Positions 24,489 through 38,800 of a DNA stretch of 64,000 bases are shown piece after piece. This stretch comes from Rotaria sordida (Eukaryota; Rotifera; Eurotatoria; Philodinida; Philodinidae): NCBI GenBank assembly GCA_905250125.1, contig CAJNOL010000172.1:1-64000 (forward strand), written 5' to 3'. Under the pieces are notes generated by a model, which did no database searches, was not told the DNA's origin, and saw nothing but the letters and a program-made list of their open reading frames with translations. A program made the position numbers and the translations under genes. Positions within the stretch are counted from its first letter, which is position 1, and every line of letters starts with the position of its first letter.

Positions 24489-27400
24489 TCAAAAGCTCCT
24501 ACTCTTCTTCTTTACATCTTTTCTTAGTAATGATACATCTATTCATTTTCCTTTCTTTAGCATGTCGTGTACACATACACATATATATATCTATATATCC
24601 ATATACACAAATATTTATTGCAATCAATCTCGATACATCACCATCATCATTATCATCATCTTCTTCTTCTTCCTTCAATCATTTTCGAATCATACTAATA
24701 ATTAGAGTGTCTCTCGCGCTGTTGCTTATACTCTTTACTTTTTACGATGTCGTGTCACAGGAAGGTGTTTCTAATTTGATTTCTTTTCGAACACTAGTTT
24801 GATCAACAGAATGTAATTATCGAACATACCGTGCTTGTCTGACCTTCACTCACGTTCAATCATATAGAAAGAATAAGACGACAAAAAAAACCTTATATAT
24901 ACAAATGTACATATACATATGGCATAGAGAGCGCATCAAATAACGATAAATCGTATAAAAAAAATAAAAATGAAGGAGGAGAAACGTTCATATGTTCAAG
25001 GTAGAAAAGAGGAGATCAGAATTATAGAACAAATGGTTAAATACCATAAATCATCGAATTCAACAAGAGCATGCATATGTGTGTGTGTGTTTGCAACCAC
25101 GCGTATAGACACTAATGGACGACTAGACAACAGATAGAGACTACTTTTTAATACCCTCAAATAATAATAATAATAATGAAAAATGAACCAAATCAAACAA
25201 TGAAAAAGACAAAAATCGATCTACGTGTGTAAGCAAATTTTTCAAGATTATGAATTGAAGTTAATTCGTTTGATGAATAAAACTAAACTTAATTTAGAAA
25301 TTCCAAAAAAACAAAAAAAAACAAACTTTTACGAACAACTAAGAGTATCCAGAGGTCATTAAGGTTGGGGTAGTCGATCCTTGCTACGGAAGAATGATAA
25401 GCAAAAATCAAATCATTCAGTTTCGTTGGGAGGAAAAACGAAAATTTTTCAAGATTGGAAGGTCATTCCTACGAACAATAACTTCAATTATTGTATTGTT
25501 ATTCTTTATCATTCGTAGATTTTGATTCAAAATTTTAAATAAAAAATTTATGAAAAATATTCAATCTCATTTATCATAAAAATAACAATAGATAGAAATC
25601 TCAACTGATTTATTATATTCATTTTTCTCTTTTTTTTTTTTATTTTGATCTGATAAAAATTTCACGTTCTCGATTAGACTTTGTTGTTTTCTTTTTGTTT
25701 TTTTTACCTTTATGTTCTTTAAAGATTTGTTTATTGAGTAAAGATATGTTTCTTTTTCACATCAACTTCTAAGATTTTTATTTTTCAAATGTGTGAATGA
25801 CTTTTCTTCTTCATCTATCACTTGATTGTTAAACAATCACATTTTCTTCTTCTTAGTGGCAGCGGCATCTCAGCATTCTTTTTATTTTTGTATATTCATC
25901 ATTTAATGTAAAATGAGAAAACTCAATATGTGTGCACATATATATATATCTTCTATCACATAGAACAAGCTTCAAAAGCAAATGAAAGATCATTTATTAA
26001 CTTGACAGATTGTGTAATTTTATTTTTTTTCTTTTTACGTTTCAAGAGTTTGCTTTTTAAACGGATATTTAACGAGTCTGCCTTGAGGGAGAGTCAATCT
26101 TTTGGTGTCAAGTTCTTCAATGTTACATCAATCATGTTCGATCTGGCGGTAACGGACATTCGTCATTGAACATGTTTTCAAATATCCGTTTTTTTTTCTT
26201 CTTACATACCTGCATTGTAGGTGTATGTGTGTGTATATGCAAGGATATATATGCCGAGAATGTTATGGTGAAGTGATGTCTATGTGTACTCTATACTTTT
26301 TTCTTTTTTCTTGTTTCTCTCTATGTGGTCAGTTTGATGGTTGTTGTATATAAATTATTCGAGAATAGAACGAAAGAGAGAACATAGAGTAAAATTGATT
26401 TTTTTTTATATCGTATGTACTTATATACTGATGACTACAAATGATAAGCGTCGTCTGTCTGTGCTTGACACCTATTTCAATGTCCATCCTAGACAAAAAG
26501 AAAAATTTATGAATATTGAAGAGAGAAGACAAGATCGTCTCAGTAAACTAATTAGGCTGACTAAGGTATGAGGTTAGATTCTTTTTCTCTAGTTATTTTC
26601 GTAATACAAACAATTGAGACGGGTCAATACTAATGAGAATGCCAATCAATTAGTACTTATAGATTCAGACAATATGATACTCGTTATAAAAAAAGAACCT
26701 CCAATTACCTATACATATATATGTATATATATATATATATGACAAAAGATAAACTAGCTTTTTTGTCTCTGATAGTTATCTAGTCATATCATCTCTTTGA
26801 TCAGTAGACATACTAAAAGATATGTGATCTGATTTTTTTCATGTCTCTCTCACTGTCTTTATATATTACTCATTCATGTTTTTGCCTAAGGATATAATTC
26901 ATACAAAAACCACATTGTATTGTTCATAGTTATTATCCAGGAAAAAAACAGGGATGGGTCAACTTACTTTTCCTCAATACTTGATGTAAATGAGACAAGT
27001 GCATTGTTGCACGCAATCGACTGATTCTTATTATATATATATATATATGTATATAGTGAGAAAGAACAAAGTTGTCATATTCTTTTTTTTTCTTTGTTAG
27101 ATTACGTATGGGAAAGTGTATTAGGTAATCAATATGTGCACATCGTCTTGATTAACGATGGGGTCAGTAGTACCTCTATTGTCCAGTGAGAATGCCTTTA
27201 GAGACAGTTGGCACCAATACTATTCACATAGCTTTTGTCATGCAGAGAATATGGATGATTTCCGTGCAACTAATCAGCAGCGAAGGAGACTAAAAACGGA
27301 AGTATGCTTTAAAAAGAAAAAGAACGAAGACAATAGTTGAGTTCAAAAAGGAAAAAAAGAAAAGACATATATCAATATAGTTTTAATTTGATTGAGCTTA

Positions 27401-29232
27401 TAGACTAATGTAATAGAATAAAAAGGAATAAAAAGATTGAGATCTCGAACTTTTTTTTTTTGTACACCTGCAGACAAGAAAAAAATTCTTTCTTTTTTGT
27501 TTCTCTCAGCATGCATTTACTAAAAAATTGATTCTGTCTGTTCTTTATTTTAAAAAGATCATGACATTTCATTCAACTATATATGATTTTAATTATTATT
27601 ATTGCATTTGAAATTGATATGATGTCTATATTATTCAATCAATTTTTTTTTTTTTTTTCATAAATACTTTTGATCCTTATTAACACTTTATATCGATTGT
27701 ATTACCATTTATACTTTTATATTAAGATCATAAAAATCAACAAGATGTTGCCTTTATTATATTCATGTAAATGAAGTGAACACGATGACATTCTCAAGTG
27801 TAGTCATGTATATATGGCACTACGAGGAGAGATGATAATGACGGTGACAAGAGAAGAACTACTTACATTTTCTACAAGCATGTATATATATAAGCGCATA
27901 TGAACTATTGATACGATTATTTCTAATCAATTTTATTTTTCCCTTTCGTGTACGTGTGAAGTTGTTTAATGTTGTGTATATTAAATGGATAGCGATCAAA
28001 CATTGAATGCACGAATGTATTATCGATTATGATGGAAACATATTTTTAATGAATTAATTGAATGTTTGTATGTCACATCAATGTCACGTAATTGAAAAAT
28101 AAAAAAGGAAAATCTTAGATAAAACAACCTCATCAAATTCAAATAAAGTCTATTTATTTTATGATTAAACTCAATAAATTATATATCGAAGTTATTTTTC
28201 TTCGTGGTCTTTTGAAATGTAATAGAATAATAGTTATTACAGTTAATTAGAATCTGCCGAGTTCGGGTCCGAAAACTTTGGATCTGATGGATTCTATAGT
28301 TGATTCTATTGATTAATTAATGGCTTCAATTCATTAGTATTTGTAAAACGTTAATATCACGTGATCTAGTTTTGCTTTTTTTTCTGACAAAATTCAATAT
28401 TTTCGATTACGATTACTTCTACCGATTCTTGAAATATTCATTTAAAACATCTCTGTTCGTTCTATGAATCTTATCTTTGAAATATTTGAGTTTTTCTTAT
28501 ATTTTCATTATCTCGAAAAGAAAGTAAAAAGAAAAAAAATCATTTGTTTGATCATTCCAATACAAAACAAACTTGAACTCTTGTTTTTTTGATAAAGGAA
28601 ACAAACATAATTTACTCATAAAAAGTTTAATCACGTTGAGAAAAAGAACGATTAAACATTGCAATCTTTACTTATACTTCTAATAAAAGAAGCCTCGAAC
28701 ATATTGACCTTACTTTTCTAGTCTATCAAAATCATGCACGCGGTATAAAACCATTCAAGTGCATTTATTCATAAAAGAAACCTCGAATATAGACAATGTC
28801 ATATCGTACAATCAACTAGAGCAATGAATGTAGCATTCATCATTTTTCTTTGCTTGATCCTTTATTTGTTTTGTTACCATTTAAAATCTCATTCATCAAA
28901 TATTTTCTAATAATACAAATTAAAGATATGATTTGTATTTTACTATATCTGTTCAATTGTATAAGTGTCTATAACAAAAAGAAAAAGATATTAGAAAATG
29001 AAAATAAATTTTTGAGACGTCTAATTGCTTTGTCTATTTTTTTTTTATTTCATATAGTGAAGTAAAGTTGAATTCTTCAAAGAAATTGACTATATTGAGA
29101 TAATATAAATTGTGATGATAAACAGAATATCATTAAGTCTATGACAAGAAAAAAAGTTTCGTTGTAATATTTATCAAATTCAAATGTGATGCAGTTCATT
29201 AGAGTAAAAAAAAGTACAAAATCGCTCGCATA

Positions 29233-29850
29233 CAATGGCGCACAAAATTGCTCATAGACCTAACCGATCGCCTTGTTTTTCGATTATTTCCAGATGGTTT
29301 CAACATATAGAGTTGCGATTTTCATCAAAATATAATTCTATTTTCATAGTTTATTTGCTCAAAATATCAACTCACTATGTTATATATTTACTATATAGAA
29401 CTCGAAATACTAAAAATAATGTGTTTTGATATCGCTGGAAACCGATCATACACTACATGCAAAAATAGCTAATTCTTGTACTTAACGTTCTATCCTTTTC
29501 AATGGAAAAATACATTTGAAAAATATTTTAAAGAAGGTTCACTTGTTTTTTTTTGTCAAAAAATTGTAAAAAATTCAACCTCTCGTTTAATTAAAAAGGA
29601 CGAAACATGTCTTTATATTTTTGCGTGTAGTGTGTGATCAATTTTCAGGTATATCGAAGCACATCATTTTTAGTGTTTCTTGTCTTGCATAGTAAATATA
29701 TGACATAGTGAGTAGATATTTTGAGTAAATAAACTATAAGAACAGGACAAGATTTTAGTGAAAACAGCAACTCTGTATATTAAAATCATTTTGAGATATC
29801 CGAAAAATAAAGCAATTGATTAGGTGTATCATCAATTTTGAGTGCCACCG
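29233..29850. mobile_element. TA-flanked long inverted-repeat element (mariner-like MITE)
   Basis: 618 bp, flanked by TA (29231-29232 and 29851-29852). Ends read C(A/G)(A/G)TGGC(G/A)C then CAAAATTG. The left half is mirrored in the right half almost throughout (for example 'atagtttattt', 'actcactatg', 'cacactac...gcaaaaat'), centre near 29542. Arms differ at perhaps one base in five. No transposase frame. Confidence 0.8.
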
Positions 29851-32800
29851 TAGATATTTATTTCTACTGGAAAAGAATTATTCGGTCATTAAAATATCGT
29901 GTTATTCAATTAATGGATGATGAAAAATAATTTGACAAAGTGTTCACTCTTTTTTCAGCATCTTAAAGGATTCTACAGAAACTCGGAAGCATTTGGTTAG
30001 AATAAAAATTTCGTTTTGTTTCCGAATATAGATCTGAAATTTGTTCTAGAGGTGCGAAAATTAAGTTTGGACTGCGAAAATCAATGCTATTTGTTACTTC
30101 TAGACTCTTTTACTACATATGTCATGTCGCCGAATATTTTTTGCATAGAACTAAAAGGGAGATTGTTCTCTACAAAGTGGCATAGGAATCAAGAATTTCA
30201 AAACAATCATTCAGGAATGGCCGAGCTCACTTTAGAAGTCTGTTTTCCAAAGAAATCAAGAAAATTACATAAATTGACACGATGTCTCTTACCGAAATAC
30301 TCAATATTGACAAATGGCTAACAGCAAACTAATCATGAATATACCATTTTATAGAGAAATGTTTACTCTTTCATTTGCTGTATTTGAAATAATTTTTGGC
30401 TGGTTGAAGTTCGTTCAAACTTAATTATAGCGCCTCCAAGAGGTCGATTGGTTAATGGTATAAACTAGACTTATACCCAATTTTTATAATAAAATCATTT
30501 TTTTTTATTAATTATTATAAAATATCTTGATCAATGACATTAATTAAGTTCATATTACATCAAGTACAAAAGCCTATTCATTCTATCTCCTCGCATATCA
30601 TAATAATAAATAGATAATGTAAGTTATTTCAAAGACGATTCAAGTTTCTAGTTATGCCAGACATATAGTCTGGTATGAGCTACTTCTAACCTTTTTATAG
30701 TGTACAATAAAGTTTGTCTGGCCTTGTTCAGCTAAACAATTTATCATTTGTATGATATTTATGCAGTTAATAAATAACCTAAGGAAAAGCACATTAACAA
30801 ACTAAGCACGTTCGACAATCGATAATATACTGTATCTTATCCATGAATATCTTTTTTTTTTTGAATGATAAGGTTTGATTTGATGTTTATAGATAAAATT
30901 GTTATGAATATTTATAATAATCGAATTACAATATTTTCAGACAAAAATTTTTTTGTAAAATTAAATCAATCAATAAATCGATATTCTAGAAAATTACAAT
31001 TGAATAATAATCTTGATCGTTAGGGGTTCTTAGTAACTAAGGAAATTTATTCTTACAAGAATAATTCTCGTATTATCTTATAATTAGATTGAATAACATG
31101 TGATCATCAGAAAACTATTCATATTTTGTATTTTAGAAAAAAATAAAAATCTTTTTTAATGGTTCGCTTTTTTTTCAATTCCATTGGGAAATTCTTTTTT
31201 TTTTTTGTGTTTCATTGTCATAGTTGAATGAACTTGTAGTAATAAATTCAGTTATATCTAGTAACAGCTGCATATTATTTCTTTTATGATGTCATTTCTT
31301 ATATATAAAAATTGACAATCATTACTTCTAGAGAATGTTTCATTAAGAGAAAAAAACCTATTCAACAACTTTATGAAGTAATATTTCACCTTGGTTAATG
31401 ACAATTCAGGCTGGTCCAAGAGAATTTCTTTTAACACAAAAAAAATACTAATAACATCAATATAATAACCTATTGACAAGAATATATCCTTCGGCAAAAC
31501 ATAATTGTCGACATTCTACAGTTTATATTCAAGGATACTATTACTCATATATAGGTTTTTTAAGGCAAACTGAAACATAATATATCGTAAATTGTTTTTT
31601 ATACGTGTTATTGTAAATAAAAACTTATGACAAATTAAAACACTATATTGATTTTTCTATATTATATTAAATTAAGATTTTTATAATAGTAAGTCTTTGA
31701 TATAATTTTGAATTTTCTTGAATATCGAATAAAATATCTTATATAAACCTAATTGTTTAACTTTGACTTATATTTTTCCTTCTTTTTTTTTTTGTTGAAA
31801 GAAAATATTGATGAGTTTCAGATAAGAAAATGTGATACATAAGGATAAACGAATGTCTTTCTCATATTTCTGTGTTAATGATCAAGTTTCCTAATCGGAT
31901 CACAAGTAATCAAGTCCATCATCGGTCAGCTAATGTTTGAGATAACATTGAGTATATTCCTGTTGTCTTTGCACCATCACTTTGTTGTTAGTTTTAGAAA
32001 GAAAGAATGCAATGAGATGTCATCAATCTTCAAAGAATAAAGAATCGATGACTTTTGTTCGTTTATGAATTTTCTTTTTCTTTTTTTTTTTTTTTTTTTG
32101 TATTTCCTTTCAAGACAAAGAAACGGACATCACTGTCATGAATGCAAATGATCAGCAAAAAAGACCAGAGAAAATGTGTCTAATAATGTTCGTAAGTAGA
32201 TTATTCAAGAACAGTTACTTTTTGTTTCTTTTTATTCTAATATCGTGATAAACAATTGAAAGAGAAATGTTCCTTTTGATTATGTGTATTTGTCATTTGT
32301 CGTATGAAAAATAAGGTTCTTGTCGCACCTGCGCAAGCTGTCATAACATGAATGTAATTTTGACCTTGACTCTCTTGTATATCACGACAATCTTCATCGC
32401 ATACATCCATCATTATCCTTCTTATTCTGCTGCATACAAGATTAACACTTCTCGTATAACAAAAAAGAAATTACTACGAAACACCTGCATCTATAAAGAT
32501 ACGTATATAAGTGAACTAATGTTTGAACAGTTGAATATGGATGGTTAAAGTTACCTGTTGACTATTGAAAAGGAAAAAGGAGAAGAATCAAGACTATTGT
32601 CATCCACTCATCACCCATCACAATGTCTTCATATGTATGAGATTGTCACCATCTGGTTCTGATTCTAGCCATCACAAATGACATATGGGCTTAAGAAAGA
32701 GAGAACAAAAAAAAAGAATGGGTGATAATCATTATTTGCTAAGTTAGTCCCTGGCGTCTATACATCCCAAGGAGAATGATATTGCTAACATTGTTACTAG

Positions 32801-33572
32801 ATTTAGTAATAGTTAACTATAAAGATTTTGGCGTATTGTTAAACATCATATATATATATATATTCTTTTTTTTTTGGTCTATTTTTATCTCTTAATGGAG
32901 GTTAAAAATAAAATAAAATGGCTTTATGACTCTTATCATGCAGTAGCATGCTTATCAATAAGTTCTACTTAGGTTTGAGATGACTACAATCACTTGACAA
33001 TTGTTTCATGTTGTATCTTCTTTCTTTTTTCTCTCTTGTGTTTTGAACTTTATGATTTATATTCACTTTGACGAATTCTAAAATATCTTTGATTGATTTT
33101 TCTTGGATGTGTGCTATCATTTTTATAGGTCATAGAGAAATCATCAGGATAAATCTTTTTTTTTTCTTGTTCTTTATTCGCATCCATCTGAACAAGATTG
33201 ACCTTTGAATATTGCAGATGGAGTTTTGTGTATATATACATAATATTCTATGACATTGAAGAAGATTATATTAATATAAAATAGGAACACCTGAGGAGAA
33301 AAACCACAAAACGATTGTATTTGATTAACTATGAGTTGTAGATAAAGAAAAAAGTTCGACATATATAAATCTACCATTTGTTCAATTGAACTAATTTTTT
33401 TTTTGGTTTTGTTTTGTTCTTTTCTTTCTTTTTTTTCCAGATAATACATCAATTTTATAGCATCATGCAATGTTTGTCTTCTTATCATCTAGTTTATAAT
33501 GTCGTATTTCTGACATAGTCATATAACTACTAGTAGTGGTAATTTACAATGAATCTATTCATACCATGATGC

Positions 33573-33688
33573 ATGGCGAAGATAAATTTTATAAAATTAT
33601 TTTTACCTTTATGGACAATTTTTTTCATGATTAATATCGTGAAAACTCATCATAAATTTGTTATATATTGGAATCAAACATCATTTAA
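33573..33688 (+). CDS. alternative first exon of the ephrin gene (or relic paralogue)
   Basis: Encodes a start Met and a signal peptide (MAKINFIKLFLPLWTIFFMI) followed by KFVIYWNQTSF, which is the N-terminal beta-strand signature of ephrins (YWN). It ends at a good donor (AA|GTAAGT) in phase 2, exactly the phase of the other ephrin first exon at 35803-35915 and compatible with ephrin exon 2. No further ephrin exons lie between here and 35803. The simplest reading is an alternative promoter and first exon giving the same ephrin a different signal peptide; a truncated tandem duplicate is the alternative. Confidence 0.65.
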
Positions 33689-35036
33689 GTAAGTACAATA
33701 GAAATGAATTTCATTTTTTTTTTCAATTGTCTTTATATATGATTTTTCTTTCCAATTACTACACGAGGTCAATTGACTTACAAGTGTTTGAATTATTAAC
33801 ATTGATGCAATAGTCCTAGTGATATACACAACTGAAGACATATGCATTTATATATATATATATATAGATATGCATACAGGCGTGGCTCGTTACCTCATCA
33901 AGCACGTCCATGCATCATGCAGTCATCATAGACGAATGAATAGTAGTAGATCAAAGTGACCTTTTCGACCACATATAGAGTGAAGAGATGTATTCTGTAG
34001 ATTGCATAAAGGCTAACGTGTAACTTATATATACAATATACACATAGAATTGCTCATTAGCAAACACATCTCGTTTAGTCCAGTTGTCAGTTTCATTGAT
34101 GTGTTTTCTTTTTAATTGCTAAAGATCGACGTAATCAAATCTTGAACAAACATATGAAGAAAAAAAGATGCAAAAATTAGAACTATTCTGTTAAGCCTTT
34201 TTTTTTTTGTTTTTTTCATACAACATTCACTTAGATTATCACACAAATAATAATGCTGCAATCTTTTATGTGAATACTAATCTTTCCATTCTCACAATTA
34301 AAACAAGCTCGTTTTACTGTCTATGAAGCCCAAGGGTGAAAAACCAAGTCTTCTTCTTTTTTCGTTTAATGAGCTTTTTGCGTGTTCTCATAAATTTCAT
34401 CCATTTTTTTTTTGTTAAAATCAACTGTCTCATATACACATGCATGAATGCATTTAAGGCAGGACATATACACATACATACATATATATATATATATACT
34501 TGACTGTCAAACAGGCATATCATCATCATAAGAATGATGGACGAGTTGAAATTAGTGATGTGTGCGGATCGATTGTTTGATCGTCGTCGGTTTCGCCTCC
34601 TTTCACTCATTTATTCATTCAATTCAAACTCTTTATGATATTGACTTTTTTTTCCTATATTCTTAAATGGGCTCTCCTAAATAAACACTAGACAGTATAC
34701 GATTATTCAATGTCGACACTCGTGAACGATATGAAATACATACATATGAAAGTATACGGAAAGAAAAAATCTTTCTTTTTTTTTCTTCATTCAATATGTA
34801 TATATTCAAGTTCAATTTTCTCGCTTCAGTAAATGTGAGAGATAGATGATTATTGAAAAAAAAATAAGATGTTCATCTTGACATACAATCTTGTGATACA
34901 AATTAATAAAGAATAGAAATAATGCACTTCAAATTGAAAATTTAAATTGAAGAAATTATTGCAAATTTACGTTTTCTTTTTATTCACTAATCTCTATCAT
35001 CCGTCTATGTGTTGCTCTCACCTCCGGTATTGTATT

Positions 35037-35067
<31 letters not shown>

Positions 35068-35802
35068 TCTCAATTGTTCACACAAGTGACACACACATAT
35101 ATATATATATTTGCTTTGATCATTCATCGTTTTCTCTTTGTGATTAGTTCGTTTACCGCCTTAGTTCTCCAAGCGATCACTCATAGACATACCAAAAAAT
35201 TACGTGCATCAATGAACAGAACATGATAAGCCGTCCCGCCGTTGATCAGAAAAAAAAATCGAAAGTCGAATGAAAAAAAAAGGAAGAAAAGCGAATCAAA
35301 TTACAAATCTACACGTCAACAAAGCTAAAAAAAGAACAAATATACACATAAATCATACTTTTGAACTGAAATAAAGATAAGGAGACAAAAGCATTAGTTC
35401 ATCTTTTCTCAATTAAGATCGGTTTTTTTTTATGTTACGGAGGGGGTTAAGAAAAGAACTGTTGTGCACATGTACATGATAATTGACTATCGGACTGGTG
35501 ATGTATTACGCGAGATTTATCTTGCATCGATATGATAATGACTATAGAACAGAGAGAAACGATAGAGCAAGTGCACAAATGGTCCTTTCGTATCACAACT
35601 AATAATAAACGTTTTTCTTTTTTTTTCTCCTTTTACTCGCTCTTCATCTCTGGTTGTCGACAAAGAGAAATGAGAGACGAAGGGAAGGATAATTGGACCG
35701 TTTCTTTTTCTCGTGTTAGAGAAAGAGAGAGAGAGAGAGAACGGTCAGTTGAACAGAGCCGAAAGTATATGTGTATTCAGTCGATGCAGCGGCAGAGAGG
35801 CT
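33689..35802. other. region between the two candidate ephrin first exons
   Basis: AT-rich DNA with (TA)n and TG repeats. Would contain the promoter of the downstream first exon. An AG-rich run (about 35718-35741) lies just before that exon. No coding exon recognised. Confidence 0.4.
35037..35066. repeat. (TG)n repeat ending in CG
   Basis: Pure TG run grading into a short CGCGCG stretch, unusual in this AT-rich window. Confidence 0.85.
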
Positions 35803-38800
35803 ATGTTCATCAACGAGCTGCTTGTGGTATCAATTCTTTTACTCATCTTCATAACTAGATATCAAACTCATTCATTACTTCTTCAACCATTCTATTGGAA
35901 TCAAACAACATTCAGGTAACAACAATACAAAATGATTAATTGAAATTTTGTTATTCTACATTACATATGAAATGTATTGTGTTCATTTGATTGATAGCCT
36001 ATTATAATAGAATCTAGTAGGCTATCGATTATTTATAGTAAAATTCAAATATTAATCATTTTTTAATTTTGATAATAACAAAAAAAAAGAAACTTTCTGT
36101 TTTGGTTATCTAATGTAAATATTCTTGTTATTTAGTAATAGGAAAATAAGTTAATTGAAATACCATTCATAAAAAGATTACTATGTTAGAAAAATATTTA
36201 CATATATATATGTATATAAAATTATATCATTAATAGAAAATGACACAATTCTTTTGTTAAATTTTTCTTTTAAAAAAATTGTTTATTTATTTAACTATTT
36301 GAATATGTTATGAAAACGAAAAGAAACCTCGTGTATATGTGTATATATATATATAATTTGCTTCTATCGATCAGTTGGTTTTATTTTTAGTCATAATCGA
36401 TCAATCGTATGACTATGTAAAAATTGTTGAGTCAATCTATTCATTCATTCATTCTCCTATCTATTGGTGTTCAGTATTCGTCACTTAATTGCATTGCACA
36501 CCACGCGCCTGTCTGTCTGTTTGTTTGTTTGCATGTAAAGAAAGAAGGGTAACGCCCGTGAAACAGACGTATTGGATTAGTTATCAAAACATACGAGGGT
36601 GTTCATTGTATTTGTACATGTTCGTTGGTGGATAGCGGTCCAGAGTTTTTTTGTTTTTATTTTATTTTGTATTCAAGGATGATCAGATAACTATTGAGTA
36701 GAACATGATTATCTCAAATGACTAAAATATAACTTATTTCATATCTTTTCTAGATAAATCATAGAGATATTTATATAAAACTTGATGTGTTTTTTTTTCT
36801 TCAATATTGTTCTAATATATATTATTATATAATCATTGAGATAGAATTTTATGTTTTTAATCTTTCAAGAAAATCTACATAGAAAAATTGATTATATCAT
36901 TCAAAGACTATGAAAATTTTTTTCTATAGAATAAATTTGAAACTAAATATCATATAAAACAAAAAAAACAAAAAAGTTTTTTTTTATTTCTGTTTGCTTC
37001 GATGGCATTAAATGTCCTCATTGCTAAGTGTCCATCTGTGCTACATATATACAAAATGACTTTTCAGAACTCACATCTTAAGGCTATAGTAGCGGCTGTA
37101 TTCTCTTATTTCTTTTAATGTGTTTATATTCGTTTTTTTTTGTATTATGTATATACATATATATGTGTGGGTGTGTGCGTGTCTGTTCATAGTATAGAAC
37201 CCTTCCGGCATCTCTTTCATTCTTCGATCTATACTAGACCTTGACTAGAATATTTTCTTTTTCGTTCTTTTTTTACAGTTTAAAAGAATACTTGAAATTA
37301 CTAATGAGAAGAAATTTAAAAAAAAATCAAATGTATTTTTATTTTTGTTTCATATATGTATAGGTCATATCAAGACGGTTCATTGGTCTTTGAAGTACGT
37401 TTAGGTGACGTTATGGATCTTATATGTCCATTTTATGATGAACAACAATCATACATGACCAGTGAACTAGAACAATATGATATATATCGAGTATGTTTTG
37501 GTTTTTTTTTACAAATGTTTCATGTTATCTAAACAAAATTATTATCATTTTTTTAAAGGTAACTGAAAATGAGTATCAAACATGTAATATTAATTTATTT
37601 GGTAACGATCCAATGACACGTCGTGTAATAACATGTAACAGTCCATATGATATTATGAAATATACACTTAATTTTCGTTCATATTTACCAATACCAAATG
37701 GTTTTGAATTTCGTCCTAATCAAACTTATTATTTCCTTTCAACATCATCAAGTAATCATCAATGTAACAAACTTAAAATACTTGTACATGATTATTGTAA
37801 GTATACATCTTCACTATCTCGTTTATAACCAGATGACAACGATGTCGATGTTTTGCCTCATTGCACTCATAGACATATATGAGACGACATGATTGTATAA
37901 TAGGACTGATGAAATGTAAATCGAATCATGTTAGATTTGATATATCTCGCTCGAGCGCGTTTGTACTGATTATTTGAGAGAATGAATAAGTGAATGACTA
38001 GACAAATTCAATAGTGACTATACATATTCATCAATTAGTGAAATCATAACTAGTTGTAGTTTGGTTTTTTTTTTTTTATAGAACAAAAGATAGATAGTTT
38101 TCTATTGTCAATAATTCAAGTTTCTTCTATATTATTTCAACAAGTTTGATTTTATAATTAATAAAAACTAGACAATATATAATTTATAAATTTCGATAGA
38201 CTAAAACAATATATCTATTGATCGATTGCATTTTACTATTGACCACGCCTTTTCTGTTTTATTTGTGATAGTCATATGGTTCATAATATGGATCACTGGA
38301 ATAGCGAGTAGCGATGGTGATTGCATTAGATTAGACAAGAAGTATAGTCGTATGAATTGGCGGTTCCTTTTGAGGCTTTCATTTTTTACATTGTTGATGC
38401 TATATATATATATATGCATGAGTTCACCATCAAACAAAGATACTTTTGTTATTTCTCTTGATGTGTAATATAAACTTCTTGTTGATATTCAATATTAATT
38501 AAATAATAGACAATCTTGTTGTCTAGATAAATTATTATCGTATGAAAATCAATCAATTAACTTTTGCAATAGATCATAGGATTTATTCAATGGAATTTTT
38601 ATTATCGAATACAGATTAGATCTAATGAGAGAACTCCGGCAGGTGTCAAATCACTTTTCAACTGAGCTACTGTTGTTCATTTGATGAGTACTAGAAAAGT
38701 TTAGAATGATTTGATTTTATCAAGCTTCGATTTCCACATAATATGAGATTAGTTAGTTGTGAAACTAAGTATTTCCTTTTTGAAGATGTAAATATATGAA

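Larger units (their letters stand above)
23567..33572. other. 10-kb gene-poor region upstream of the ephrin gene
   Basis: Divergent intergenic space between the membrane-protein gene and the ephrin gene. It holds a GAA repeat, one TA-flanked inverted-repeat element and several (TA)n runs. A 45-codon frame at 26431-26565 ends at a plausible donor but has no partner exon. I found no other gene. Confidence 0.45.

Noticed and set aside
26431..26565. 45-codon open frame ending at a possible donor
   Set aside because: Reads like protein, but codon use differs from the real genes and no phase-compatible following exon was found; the frame at 27158-27340 has the wrong phase.
29235..29429. 64-codon open frame
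   Set aside because: Lies entirely in the left arm of the 29233-29850 inverted-repeat element.
30016..30321. 101-codon open frame
   Set aside because: Longest open frame in the 10-kb gene-poor region, but codons are not gene-like and no motif or splice partner is visible.
30430..30480. tRNA-like stretch ('ggttaatggtata')
   Set aside because: No B-box, no acceptor stem pairing and no plausible anticodon arm.
32348..32548. Short frame with a hydrophobic start, considered as a third ephrin first exon
   Set aside because: Lacks the YWN signature and has no donor in the right phase.
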